Source: Brachypterus glaber (lineage: Eukaryota > Arthropoda > Insecta > Coleoptera > Kateretidae). From it: a stretch of 64,000 nucleotides of DNA. The notes under the pieces were generated by a model, which worked only from the letters and a program-made list of their open reading frames with translations, did no database searches and was not told the DNA's origin. The translations under genes were made by a program, and so were the position numbers. Of this stretch, positions 8,150 through 18,202 are shown piece by piece (within the stretch, counting starts at the first letter, position 1; the number at the start of each line of letters is the position of its first letter). The stretch covers positions 41,576,791 to 41,640,790 of the forward strand of contig OY294044.1 of NCBI GenBank assembly GCA_958510825.1, in the 5' to 3' direction.

Positions 8150-11056
8150 CTATTGAATGACTAGCTCAGTACGTTTTAACCTATATTTCAACTGACCCAA
8201 TGATATTCCAGTTATATTAACCATCGGATTTAAATTTGATAGTCGCATCATTCTGTTCAATGGGCTATGGTATGTATAATTGGAGTTATGAAAACCTATA
8301 TAAAATAAAAAATTTGTTCGCGTCCTGTAATTTGTGTTAAAATTGATTTTAGCCAAAATAGTGGGACATTCTAGTTTTCCAGACAGTACTGAGTTAAGAA
8401 TGCAAAGATCAGATTTATAACGACGCTGAAGTAGAGTGTCAACCTTTATCCGATCGTTAATAGCTGCATAGTTATAAACAAAGTTGTCTCTTGTTATACC
8501 AAGTCTATATCCTGCAATCCTCATAAAGCGACGTTGGACAGATTCTATTAAATCGATATTGATTTGGTAGCATGGTGACCATATTACTGCTGCGTATTCA
8601 AGGTTAGGTCTTACTATAGTGCAGTAAAGGTGTTTATAGGTCTCAACTGTGAATTCACCACTCATTCTTGTAACATAGCCTAGAATTTGTAGGGTTTTCA
8701 TGACACACCCCCGTATGTGACTGTTGAAGTTTAACTGTTTGTCGAAGACAACTCCTAAATCTTTAATTTCTTCAACTATTTGTAGTTGGGTACCATTCAT
8801 TTCATAATAGCTTTCTAAAGGTCTTAAGATTCTATGAAACGTAATTGAGTAGCATTTACTTATGTTTAAGGTCATACCATGTTTTTTAAACCAAATAATT
8901 AAATTATCCATGTCACACTGAACAAGATACTGATCACAGATTGACCGCACCATCTTATATAACTTTAGGTCATCTGCAAACAGTAGTATTTCACAATATT
9001 TTATTACCAAAACAATATCGTTTATAAATAAAAGAAAAAGGAGAGGTCCAATATGTGAGCCCTGAGATACTACAGAGGTTACAAGTATACAAAAGGAAAC
9101 AAAGTTTTTTATTTTCACTTGTTGTGTTCGGTCGGATAAAAAACTGACAATCCACTTCAGTAGCATACCATAAATACCTAATGCTTCCAGCTTTTTAAAC
9201 AGAAATTTGTGAGGAACAGTGTCAAAAGCCTTTTGTACATCTGCATAAATGGAATCTACTTGGTATCCTAGTTCAAAAGCATTAAGTATATAATCCTGAT
9301 AGAGTAGCAAATTAGTTACTGTGGATTTTCCCTCGCAAAATCCGTGTTGAGCAGTGTTGATAATATTTTTAGTCGCCCACGTTAATTCTGCTGTAACCAA
9401 GCTATCCAATATCTTTGGCACAGCAGATTGTTTACATACCCCGCGATAATTTGAGATATTTTCTTTATTACCTGATTTGAAAATTGGCGTAATGTAGCAT
9501 GATTTCCACATTTTTGGGAAAACTCCCGTGCTCAAAGATAAATTAAACAACTTGGTTAAGATCTCCACAATTACATCTTTACACCCTATCAGTATTGAAT
9601 TAGGTATTCCGTCAGGTCCGCATGAATTAGTGGGTTTTAGTTTATTTATAGCTCCTAAAACATCACAAGAACTGAAAGACATTTGGTTTATTTGAACGGT
9701 ATTATCAAATTTGTATTCCTGAGGTGGGTCAGAAGGGTTATCTGTATAAACTGAGGAAAAGAACTCAGCAAACAAGTTTACTGTATCTTTTCCGTTTGAA
9801 CTAATCTTATCATTAAAATACATTGTGTTTGGACATTCAAATCCCTGGTTTTTTGTGCTAGCATATTTCCAAAACTCGTTGGCATTAGAGTTGATTTTCT
9901 CCTCAATATTATGTAGGTAATTCTTAAAAGTTTGATTGGTTAGTTCTATGCACTCTGAGCGCAATCTGTGAAAGATTAAATAATCGTTATCTGAATTAGT
10001 TTGTTTATATTTTTTGTGGGCAGCTTTCTTTTTAAAAATTAATTGCTTTAAAGGAAGTGTATACCAGGAAGGAAATTCAGTGCTTTTGAATCTGGCCATA
10101 GGGACATATAATGATAATGCCTCATACATTTTGTTATAAAATTGTTGAACAGCTATATTAATATCATATTTGTCCAGAAAATTCCAATCAACACCAGTCA
10201 AAAAATCACACATACCAATCATATTAGCCTTTTTAAAATCATAGGAAAAGTCATCGTATAACATTGACTCAGAGGTGTCTGATTGTAAATCGAATGTATA
10301 TCCTATGTGGTGATGAGTATTTTCTATTAATAGATCAACTGCACGATGCACTTCTATAGTATTAACATTAGAGAATAACAAATCGAGAAAAACATTTCTA
10401 TCATTAGGTATGTTAATATGTTGGTACAAATTTAAAAATGAGAATCTATTAGAAACTGGTATTGCTATGGAATTTCCTGGACAAGTAGGTACAGCGCTAA
10501 AATCCTCATTTTGCCAACGAGCTTCAGGCAAATTGTAATCACCCAAGAGTATCAATTTATGTTCCTTAACAGATTCCATTATATGTTCCACTGTATCACA
10601 ATGAGATTCGTACAAGTTTAAATATTGATCTTGGGTTATTCCATGTATACAAGACTTTGGTGGTATGTATAAGCAGCCAACTATGTAATTATTAGATAAA
10701 GTTTTGATCTGCACATAAATGTCATCTATATTTTCCAAGTTTGTATGTATCTTGATTAATTTAGACTGAACACTTTTATGCACTGCTATTAGTACGCCTC
10801 CACCACGAGTTTTGGTTTCAGATTTTCTATCACACCTATACACATTATAATTCTTCATGTTGACTTCAGCATCGCGGTAACTACTTGTTAACCAGGTTTC
10901 GGTTATAACAACTATATGATAATTTGAATTTATGACTCTATTTTTAAAATCGTTTAGTCTAGTTCTTAAACTTCCCGCATTATGGTAGTACTCTGATAGT
11001 TGTTCCTTGGTATTTAGTTTTTTGTTGGCACAGATGTTGGTATTATAGTGGGAATA
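8150..11056 (-). CDS. LINE-B ORF2: APE endonuclease plus reverse transcriptase
   Basis: The frame is open from 11056, overlapping the end of ORF1, and the first ATG (10858) lies inside the endonuclease. Upstream of that ATG the frame reads NAGSLRTRLNDFK and VVITETWLTSS, the endonuclease start with its catalytic Glu. Numbered from the internal Met: TRGGGVLIAVH (17-27), GDYNL (106-110), CGPDGIP (413-419), YADVQKAFD (538-546), VVSQGSHIGPLLF (596-608; the family usually has GVPQGS) and FADD (627-630). No RNase H follows. No in-frame ATG precedes the endonuclease, so start may be by reinitiation or frameshift after ORF1, or the ATG was lost. Confidence 0.88.
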   Translation of the reverse strand, partial: YSHYNTNICANKKLNTKEQLSEYYHNAGSLRTRLNDFKNRVINSNYHIVVITETWLTSSYRDAEVNMKNYNVYRCDRKSETKTRGGGVLIAVHKSVQSKLIKIHTNLENIDDIYVQIKTLSNNYIVGCLYIPPKSCIHGITQDQYLNLYESHCDTVEHIMESVKEHKLILLGDYNLPEARWQNEDFSAVPTCPGNSIAIPVSNRFSFLNLYQHINIPNDRNVFLDLLFSNVNTIEVHRAVDLLIENTHHHIGYTFDLQSDTSESMLYDDFSYDFKKANMIGMCDFLTGVDWNFLDKYDINIAVQQFYNKMYEALSLYVPMARFKSTEFPSWYTLPLKQLIFKKKAAHKKYKQTNSDNDYLIFHRLRSECIELTNQTFKNYLHNIEEKINSNANEFWKYASTKNQGFECPNTMYFNDKISSNGKDTVNLFAEFFSSVYTDNPSDPPQEYKFDNTVQINQMSFSSCDVLGAINKLKPTNSCGPDGIPNSILIGCKDVIVEILTKLFNLSLSTGVFPKMWKSCYITPIFKSGNKENISNYRGVCKQSAVPKILDSLVTAELTWATKNIINTAQHGFCEGKSTVTNLLLYQDYILNAFELGYQVDSIYADVQKAFDTVPHKFLFKKLEALGIYGMLLKWIVSFLSDRTQQVKIKNFVSFCILVTSVVSQGSHIGPLLFLLFINDIVLVIKYCEILLFADDLKLYKMVRSICDQYLVQCDMDNLIIWFKKHGMTLNISKCYSITFHRILRPLESYYEMNGTQLQIVEEIKDLGVVFDKQLNFNSHIRGCVMKTLQILGYVTRMSGEFTVETYKHLYCTIVRPNLEYAAVIWSPCYQINIDLIESVQRRFMRIAGYRLGITRDNFVYNYAAINDRIKVDTLLQRRYKSDLCILNSVLSGKLECPTILAKINFNTNYRTRTNFLFYIGFHNSNYTYHSPLNRMMRLSNLNPMVNITGISLGQLKYRLKRTELVIQ

Positions 11057-11922
11057 TTATTTATGTACTTTATTGTGAGTTTTTCACCATTGTTTTCCCG
11101 CTTTAATATTTCGTCCCTCATATTCTTTATTGATTCTCTTTGTAGAGGAGTCAAATCCGCTGAGAAGGTATATTTAGGGTTATCTAATTTCTTCTTTGAT
11201 TTTAATGCCAGAAGTGCCGAAGCCTGACTTGAAAAAATAACCTTAACGGGTCTCTTCTTATTACCAGTCTGCTTTCCGATCCGTGTAACCTTTATTATAT
11301 CGTGATCCAGGTTTAATTTTCGTAGATCATTAGATACTTCTTCTTTATCATGTTGAATCCTGTTATTCAGAATTTTAGATGTTGATTCTGGTATATTGTA
11401 AAATATAATATTTTTGCTACGAATGGTGCGGTCGTTTACTTCGTTGATTATTTTTTCAGAGTTATTTTGGCAATCTTTCTTAAGTTCCACCATTTCTGCT
11501 TTTAAAGATAAATTTTCTTTTTGCAAATCTTTAAACTGTTTCTTTTGCACTTCTAATTCATGAAGTACATCTTTGATTGATAGTTCTAATTTAGAAAAAT
11601 TTTCTGTACAAAATTTCTCAATTTCAGATTTAAATGTATTCAGCTCTTTTCTTAAAACTGATATCAAACTGCTTGATGAGTTATCCATCAATTCTTCGCT
11701 AACTGAAAAGCTTCTTCTACTAGTCGAGGAAGCATTAGATGAAGAACAAAAAGCACAAACCCAACGCGGAGCATTAGGTTTCTTTAAATCGGCCGTATAT
11801 TGCTTTACTTCATCGATTGTAAGGTTTGCACAATCGCGATGCCAGTGTTTATTACACTTCGAGCAAATGGTGTGATATGCATTTGTGCCGATTTTTTTAA
11901 AACATTGCACACAAGATGTCAT
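11014..11922 (-). CDS. LINE-B ORF1: PHD finger, coiled coil, RRM-like domain
   Basis: 302 residues, uninterrupted. The N-terminal PHD finger is canonical C4-H-C3: C4/C7, C20/C23, H28/C31, C56/C59. A Ser-rich linker (about 60-82) leads into a predicted coiled coil (about 85-155, EL..QKKQFKDLQKENLSLKAE type) and an RRM-like region from NIIFYNIPES (about 172) through RPVKVIFSS. Family role: RNA binding and particle assembly. The stop overlaps the open ORF2 frame by about 43 bases. The start Met sits three residues before the finger and is convincing. Confidence 0.85.
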   Translation of the reverse strand: MTSCVQCFKKIGTNAYHTICSKCNKHWHRDCANLTIDEVKQYTADLKKPNAPRWVCAFCSSSNASSTSRRSFSVSEELMDNSSSSLISVLRKELNTFKSEIEKFCTENFSKLELSIKDVLHELEVQKKQFKDLQKENLSLKAEMVELKKDCQNNSEKIINEVNDRTIRSKNIIFYNIPESTSKILNNRIQHDKEEVSNDLRKLNLDHDIIKVTRIGKQTGNKKRPVKVIFSSQASALLALKSKKKLDNPKYTFSADLTPLQRESIKNMRDEILKRENNGEKLTIKYINNIPTIIPTSVPTKN

Positions 11923-12000
11923 CTTAAATTTTTCTTAAAGATGTTGAAAAAATTGAGATCCGGCAACAATGTAAACTAACATAAACAGTGGGCCTTCTTA

Positions 12001-12618
12001 TCGGTGAATAAAAAAGAATCAAAACAAACTTAAAACGATTTTAAACAGGTGGTACCAAGCATCCAGTAGGACGTTCGAGTTTAATATATTGTGTCTGCAC
12101 TAAAAAGTTATTGTTTTCGTGGTATTATATAAGAAAATTCACTAATAATTTCACAAAGATTAAGCACTGTTGCCAGGTTGTTAGTATTATTACTCCGATA
12201 ATATAATTTGTCAAGCTCTCTTATTTTTTTTTTTGTTATTTCAAGACCTTTAGATGCCTAAGCTTTTTTAAATTCGATGCATCTCTTTGGTTCAAAAACA
12301 GTAAAACACTAAACAATGCAATTACTGTGATAAAGCAGGCTATAAAGATTTTGTACGCTTTGTATTTTATAGTACACTCCTCAAAGTTCTACAGTGTTGC
12401 AGTAAAAATTACTTTATTTGCGTTTCATAATACGTTTTCGTAGTTTTGGTTTGCGTGTTACAATAAGCGTCATTGTAATACAGTTTAAGTAACCTTTCTA
12501 TCAATTGTGAAACAGTTTTGGGAATTTTTTTGTTCATTAGTTGGTAATAAACATATGAAAATTGATATCATTTCTAAAATTTTTGATATATTTAGGATTA
12601 GATTTTGAAAGTATATGA
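12001..12618. other. LINE-B 5' flank and spacer
   Basis: May include LINE-B 5' UTR to about 12.18 kb. Beyond that it is AT-rich without ORFs, RNA signals or evident repeats. Confidence 0.4.
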
Positions 12619-13122
12619 TTTTTTTTCTTAGTTTTTTTTATGTACATTTCCCCCGCACCAATGAAATTTTGGTTTTCAACATTTTATTATTTAATTTTTC
12701 GTCCTCGAACCGTGAAATTTCACCTTCAAATTATTCTTTCTCGTAAACGGTTAATCCTACAGTAGTACAACAAAAGTACCTTTTTATATATTTTGAACCA
12801 GGGAATCATATTCCAAAAATAAAATTACAAAAAAGTTACGCAGAAAAAAGTTTGGGACAGAAACTGATAAAGATGCCCGTTTCACACAACCCTGGTTAAA
12901 AAAGTACATGAAAATAACATACAAAGATGGGCTTTATTAAGATTAGTTTACGTGCAAAATCTCGTTACTATATCTCAAAGGGTTCCTGAGTTATTAAATA
13001 AAAACCGAATTTTTTAGTCCCTTTCAAAGGGGCGTAGCTCTCTTACAACGCATTTTTAGACATATATTTATGGGATATTTTATGATCCCTAAAATTTCGG
13101 ATCCTATTTCAAATACACCCTA
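12619..13122. repeat. Solo arm of the 61-62 kb palindromic MITE family
   Basis: Base by base this resembles the right arm of the 61090-62278 palindrome: shared words include TTTTCGTCCTCGAA, ACGGTTAATCCTACAGTA, GGGTTCCTGAGTTATTAAAT and AAAGGGGCGTAGCTC, ending in TATTTCAAATACACC. The opposite arm is missing, so this is half an element, split near its centre of symmetry. Confidence 0.8.
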
Positions 13123-13128
13123 TATATG

Positions 13129-13385
13129 TGTGGCTTGGTTCTAAAAGGGCCAAAGTCAAAAATTTTGATCAGATACACAACAACAAAAAGTCAAACATTG
13201 GCCGTTTTTTGGCAGTTTAACAGGAATGTTAAACACAAGTCGAGCCTTGTCGCTTAAAGTCTACATTTATCTAACAAGCACTGAAATTGGCTTTTTTAGG
13301 ATATGTAGATCTGAAAAAAATTAGTTCGTAGGTATAACTCATAGTACGGAAAAAGTGACATTGGCCCTTTTAGAACCAAGCCACA
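13129..13385. mobile_element. Short MITE with 25-bp terminal inverted repeats
   Basis: Ends pair as TGTGGCTTGGTTCTAAAAGG on the left and its reverse complement on the right (13361-13385). It is flanked by ATATAT on both sides, which may be a target duplication but lies in AT-rich DNA. Length about 257 bp, no ORF. It sits directly beside the solo arm ending at 13122. Confidence 0.75.
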
Positions 13386-13461
13386 GATATATTTTCGGTT
13401 ATAACCCGACAAGCGTACAGTATATATTTTTAAAGACAATTCCTACCTTATATAATATAAT

Positions 13462-13727
13462 GGGTGTTTTTTTTTAACCTGAAACTTTCAAATATCTCGA
13501 ATACTATGCATTTTAGAAAAAAAGATGTCAGACAAAAGTTGTTTATTTTAATGGATGAAACAAAGTTGACCTTGAAATGACCTTGAAACCGTAAATATCC
13601 GTAAAAAATAAATTCGCCATTTTGTTTCCCCCATTAAAATAAACAACTTTTATCTAGAATGTTTTTTCTATAATGTTTTTTCTAAAATGCATAGTATTCG
13701 AGATATTTCAGCTTAAAAAAACACCCG
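13462..13727. mobile_element. Palindromic MITE, 266 bp, with ATATAAT flanks
   Basis: Left arm GGGTGTTTTTTTTTAACCTG, then TATCTCGAATACTATGCATT, pairs with the right arm ending in AAAAAAACACCC. Inside, GTTGTTTATTTTAATGG pairs with CCATTAAAATAAACAAC. ATATAAT occurs just outside both ends, a probable 7-bp target duplication. Confidence 0.75.
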
Positions 13728-13739
13728 ATATAATGTAAT

Positions 13740-14890
13740 CATATTATTATTTGTTTTATTTTATTTATTATTTGTAGTTTTGACGCATCATTTGGATCGA
13801 GAAGAAAAATATAGATAGGAAAACACGTTTAAATCGCAAAAAACTATATGATATTATAAAAATTAAACTTATTTTATATTGACTCGTGTAGCCGTTTGGA
13901 AAAACACAAATAAACTTACTTACTATCTTACTAAGCAGTGGGCTCCAGATCTACGCTTGAAAAAAAAATCGGATATGTTTGAAATTAGGAATCCTTTTTC
14001 AAATGCACAAAAAGTTTTTTAACCATGTTTTTTGGAAAAAATAAACTGGAATAAAATTGTTTTTATAATAAATCATATTTCGTTATAATAAGTTATACGT
14101 TGTTAAAAAAATATATCTAAAAGTAATACCGCCTGTTAAATATTGAATAAATTGTAAATGGTATCCGAAATTAGGCTACTTTCCTATATAAGACCTAAAC
14201 ATCCAAAAAACACAAAAATTGTCTCAAAATTAATTTTACTAATTTGACGTTTGACGTTCACTTGTTTTCTGACACCTTTATAGAATTTTTTTACATTATT
14301 TCGGAAGTGATTCTACACATCAGCTCTGAAAATTTTGTAACCTATTTATAAATCACCCTGTATAATAGATACTATAATTCTCGTTTTTTTTTTTTATATT
14401 GCTTAGGTAAAATTACACATGATAATAATTATTATTTTGTTCTGTATTTTTATAACACCTTGTATAGTTTTCTGGTCTTAAAGCTGCGAAGAGTAAGTTC
14501 TAAACGAGGGTAAAAAGGTAAAAAAGAAAGGTTTAGGTAAGTTTTTTCTAAAGAGAAAAATTAAATTAAATTAAACCCATATAATCCATTGCAGGGGAAA
14601 CTTAACCTAATTTTATTTCTTTGATAAGATCTGCTATTGTAGAAAAATTTATTTTTCAAGAAGTGCACCATTTTTTATTTTTTAACAGTTTGGCTGATTT
14701 TTTTTTACTGATAATTATAAATAAAAAGTATTTAAAATTAGATATAATACTATTATAATAATTAGACCTAATTTTAAATAATGGTTTTACGAAAAAGCGA
14801 AAAAGTCTATTGGACGCGAAAAAGTCCTCATAAAATAAGGAATCTTACTTTTTAATATCAAGATGAGATTATATGTTGATAATTATAAAA
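13740..14890. other. AT-rich spacer, nothing recognised
   Basis: No ORF with a domain, no tRNA-like fold and no strong inverted repeat was seen. Confidence 0.45.
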
Positions 14891-14892
14891 CT

Positions 14893-15175
14893 AGCTGGGA
14901 GGATTGGTGTAGTGGTCTACCGCGTCTGTATATGACAAGTCTACTACAACTAGCGTGAGTTCGATTCTCACTGGCGCCGATTTGCTTTTTTCAGTTAATA
15001 ATTGAAATTTGGCGAAGGCGTAAGTAAAGCGGACACTCCCTATAAAAACTGGTTCAAAAGTCAGTATAAGCCCGTGGTTCCCTCTACTACTAGCCCACAC
15101 AAATCCTGGACTTAGGGGATGCTTAATTAAGTGGAATAGTACGAGGTTAAAACAATCAACCAAACAAACAAAACA
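14893..15175 (+). mobile_element. tRNA-derived SINE
   Basis: A tRNA-like head carries a perfect RNA polymerase III A box (TGGTGTAGTGG, 14905-14915) and B box (GTTCGATTC, 14959-14967), 54 bases apart, longer than in most tRNAs. It is followed by a tRNA-unrelated body and an A-rich tail of AAAC-type words (about 15145-15175). This layout is that of a tRNA-derived SINE moved by a LINE partner. The head does not fold as an intact tRNA. The target duplication is uncertain. The minus-strand frame at 14891-15163 over it is chance. Confidence 0.75.
14905..14967 (+). promoter_or_regulatory. Internal Pol III promoter (A and B boxes) of the SINE
   Basis: A box TGGTGTAGTGG fits TRGYNNARNNG at every position; B box GTTCGATTC fits GWTCRANNC. 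Together they form a type 2 Pol III promoter that would start transcription just upstream of the SINE head. Confidence 0.75.
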
Positions 15176-15559
15176 AAATTAATAAGTGAACTAAATTAAG
15201 TTTTCTTGAAAATAGAACTAAAAAGTTCATACTATAATTTGAATAGTACAAACAAATTATATTATATTTTTTTCTTTTTCTGCTTAGTCCAAAAGGTCTT
15301 CTTTGCTCTTTTTATGTGTCTGCGTTGGACATCCTCTTTGACATTAGTCCGCCATCATGGATACTTTCCAATGCCCCAGGTACCTGGTTGCCATATCCTC
15401 TCAAGAAATGATACTCGTGTTACAGTCATTAGTTTTTGCAACAAATTACAAATAAATTTATTATATTAAGAAATCTTGTGATTTCCAAAAAATGAGTGTT
15501 AAACTTTATTTCTTGCTCTTGCACTTGGACTGCTTTTCCAAAAACCTAGATAATGTAAG
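15176..15559. other. Unidentified stretch with a strong 3' splice-site-like sequence
   Basis: A pyrimidine run ending TTTTCTGCTTAG (to about 15287) is followed by about 150 bases of less AT-rich DNA that are open in one frame (VFFALFMCLRWTSS... CHILSRNDTRV). This could be an exon of an unseen gene or chance. I do not recognise the peptide. Confidence 0.2.
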
Positions 15560-15812
15560 TGAAGAACAGGGGTTGAGTTTACCTTATATTACCACTATTA
15601 ACCAAATTTTAATGTGATAAGTCAAAGCGTTCTCTAGTAATTACAGAAAAACAGTTTTCTTAATTTTATTGTTTTATCATATCAGCAAATCTGAGGGTTA
15701 TGAAGACAAACGGCCTTCGGATTTGGATTCAGTATTCCAAAATTACTTACAGTATTTGTTTAGAATCTCACTTAGAGAAATCTTTAGATTTGTCTGAACT
15801 GACCAGTGTAAT
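15560..15812. repeat. Half arm of the 24973-26351 palindrome family
   Basis: Shares ATATTACCACTATTAACC, ACAAACGGCCTTCGGATTTG and AGAGAAATCTT..AGATTTGTC with the right arm of the 1.4-kb palindrome at 24973-26351. Only one arm is present. Confidence 0.7.
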
Positions 15813-16024
15813 TTATGTAAAGTATTTTATTTTTATTTTGACAAACTGTCATCAGTTTGGACTTTTAAACCTATAATAAAAAAATAATAACCAAAAACAA
15901 TTTATTCCGAGTTTTGTGGATAAAATTAACTAACAACTTTTAAGTTAAAACATTCATATAAAAGTACCAAGATACGTAATACTTCCGTATAATAGCAACT
16001 ATAATCTATAGCTAAAATAAAAAG

Positions 16025-16323
16025 AAACGCTAGAACATAAAAAATACAATCAGAAAAAGAAAAAATTAAGTAAAATACGCATTTATGATCTGCTATTAAA
16101 ATTATTTCTAAAAAGTATATTCTAGTGAAATATTTCTAAAATAAAAATATGATTTTTCTATTTATCGTTTGGAAAGTTCAAACGCTAGAACATAAAAAAT
16201 ACAATCAGAAAAAGAAAAAATTAAGCAAAATACGCATTTATGATCTGTTATTAAAATTATTTCTAAAAAGTAAATTCTTGTGAAATATTTTTAAAAAAAA
16301 AATATGATTTTTCTATTTATCGT
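16025..16323. repeat. 155-bp tandem duplication
   Basis: Two copies begin AAACGCTAGAACATAAAAAA at 16025 and 16180 and end near TTTTTCTATTTATCG. They differ at a handful of positions. AT-rich, no coding sense. Confidence 0.85.
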
Positions 16324-16329
16324 CATAAA

Positions 16330-17117
16330 AAATTGATTCTTCTTCATATTAAAATAGAAAACTAAAAAAAAAGTATATTGCTATATTATTTCCAACCCCA
16401 TTGATTGAACAATTATTCCTAACTAAAATGAAAAATTTCAATACTTTTTACCATCTCGCATCGCTAGAGGCCAATATTTTTAAAATACAGGAAGTAAAAA
16501 CACTAGTTTACAAATTTCAACATTTTTCTTGTGTCCGGAATTCTACTCGTTAATTTAAAAAACAATCTTCCCCTTGTTCTGGATTAAAAAAAAATATTTA
16601 ATTAAAATCCAAATAACATATGAAAAGTAAAGATTTTTTTTTTGGTTTACGTATGCACATTTGTCTTCCCAAAACTATTTTACAATAATTTGTCTGTATA
16701 GTATATTTAACTTCAAGATTCAGTGGGTGTAAACAAACGCATGTGAATAGAACGGATTTAGTCACAGGGTAGGACTCAAAATAAGGGAACTTCTATATGA
16801 CGGTCCATTGCAATGCATGGTACGCTTCGTCGCAAGTGTTCCCGTACTGACCTGTTTAACTTTCTACATCCCTACTCTCTCAACATTTGAGTGTCTTAAC
16901 CAATAAAGCCAGGCGCCAGCTGCCTTGGTGCGCGATTCTTTTGTTTACCTCCACTTCATATTGAAGTTGAATTTAGTATAATAATTTTTTTTTTTAATTT
17001 GTCACCTTCTCATATATAATTTAGACTTTAATAAAATATTTAGACAGCCTAAAACAAAAGAAAAAAGTTTATTAAAAAAAATCTAATTTAAACCAATTTT
17101 AAAGAGAGTATAGCCTT
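16330..17117. other. AT-rich spacer with a less AT-rich island
   Basis: The part at about 16720-16960 is less AT-rich and contains a weak inverted pair (GTAAACAAACGCATG against TTTTGTTTAC). It has no ORF or domain; the rest is AT-rich. Confidence 0.4.
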
Positions 17118-17198
17118 TTAACAGGTTGACTGCCTGTGCTAGCGGAAACGAACGCTCTGCAGAAAACAGGTTAACAGAGATGGCAGTCAACCTGTTAA
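17118..17198. mobile_element. Tiny hairpin MITE flanked by TTAA
   Basis: TTAACAGGTTGACTGCC (17118-17134) and its exact reverse complement (17182-17198) form 17-bp perfect arms. If TTAA is the target duplication, the element is 73 bp and piggyBac-like. The class is inferred only from the TTAA flanks and GTTGACTGCC-type end. Confidence 0.6.
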
Positions 17199-17214
17199 TC
17201 TGTTTCCCGCCTAC

Positions 17215-17839
17215 AATTTTTTAAAAGCAGTATTAGTAGCAGCACTTATATCTCAATTAAAAAATATTATAAATCAGCTGATTTATGTTTATGTTTTTAT
17301 TTTAAGTCGTTTAATGTAAAGTTTACACTAATTTTTTTCTAATAACAAGTTTTTTTTAACATTTATAACCTTTTCATATATAATTTATATATAAATCTTA
17401 TAAGATTTAATAAAATATTTTTTGTTTTAACCCAAAAAAAAGGAAAAATATTGATTTAATAATAATAATAATAAAGTAGAGTTGTAAAAGTTTATTATGC
17501 TATATTTTTTCCAAAGTTAACCTATTGTTATAACTCAGCATTTTTAAGAGTATGTTAAGTGTTTTGATGAATCGTAAGGTTTTAATGCTAGCATATTATC
17601 TTTTTAGAATAGCCAAGTACACTTGAAAGATTTAGCTCAAGCTTTAGCCTTCTAACAACTTTTCGTCGGTTACATTATAATGCATAAATACAATACCTAC
17701 TTCATAGATAAAAAAATTGAACTTTACATTGTTATGTAATTTAACCTAAAATAGCGTATCGGATTTTGGGATAAACACGAAAAAGTAATACACTGAATAC
17801 AGTATAAGTATAAAAGCCTTCCCATTTCCCTCCGAGCGT
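17215..17839. other. AT-rich spacer
   Basis: Nothing recognisable beyond a short AAT microsatellite (about 17457-17474). Confidence 0.5.
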
Positions 17840-18200
17840 GACCACCCACCATTCCTCAGGGATGGGTTCAGTTTTAGCGACCTCAAAAACTCCGTTAAAC
17901 GAATTTTCAAGAAAATTACGCCTCGCCCCTCAGGGGCAATAATTCCTATATGCCAACTTTTACGAAAATAATGTAAATATTCAAATTTAATTACCCCCTG
18001 CCTCCGGGGGTGGTTAAAGGAGTAAGAGCTTTTCAGGTAGATTTAGAACAATTTTATTCCAAGACTTAGTCGAGGATTCAGTTTTACCGACCTCAAAACC
18101 CCCAAAATAAGAATTTTCAAAAAAATTATCCTCCACCTCTCAAGGGACGGAGTTAAATTTTTTTATTCTAACATTCAGTTTTAAGGACCTTAAAAATCCC
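17840..18200 (-). repeat. Minisatellite units, inverted relative to the 58-63 kb arrays
   Basis: About three diverged units, each with TTCAGTTTTA(G/C)CGACCTC, AAAA.CCCC, ATTTTCAAGAAAATTA and a C-rich block around a short G-run. In reverse complement this is the same unit as the arrays at 58320-59330 and 62283-62990 (GAGGTTGCTGAAA...AATTTTCGTGAAAATT). The last unit is interrupted by a foldback element at 18203. Confidence 0.7.
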
Positions 18201-18202
18201 TA

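Larger units (their letters stand above)
7926..12000 (-). mobile_element. LINE-B: nearly intact non-LTR retrotransposon, Jockey/CR1-like
   Basis: On the minus strand: 5' UTR (extent unknown, possibly to about 12.18 kb), ORF1 with a PHD finger, ORF2 with endonuclease and RT, a roughly 190-bp 3' UTR, then a (TAAA)n tail at 7926-7961. Both ORFs are free of stops and frameshifts, unlike the other LINE copies here, which suggests a younger insertion. No target duplication could be matched by eye. Some conserved residues are altered (see ORF2), so activity is uncertain. Confidence 0.85.

Noticed and set aside
14893..14975. A genuine tRNA gene
   Set aside because: Pol III boxes are perfect but the acceptor stem does not pair, the A-B spacing is long and a SINE-type body and tail follow.
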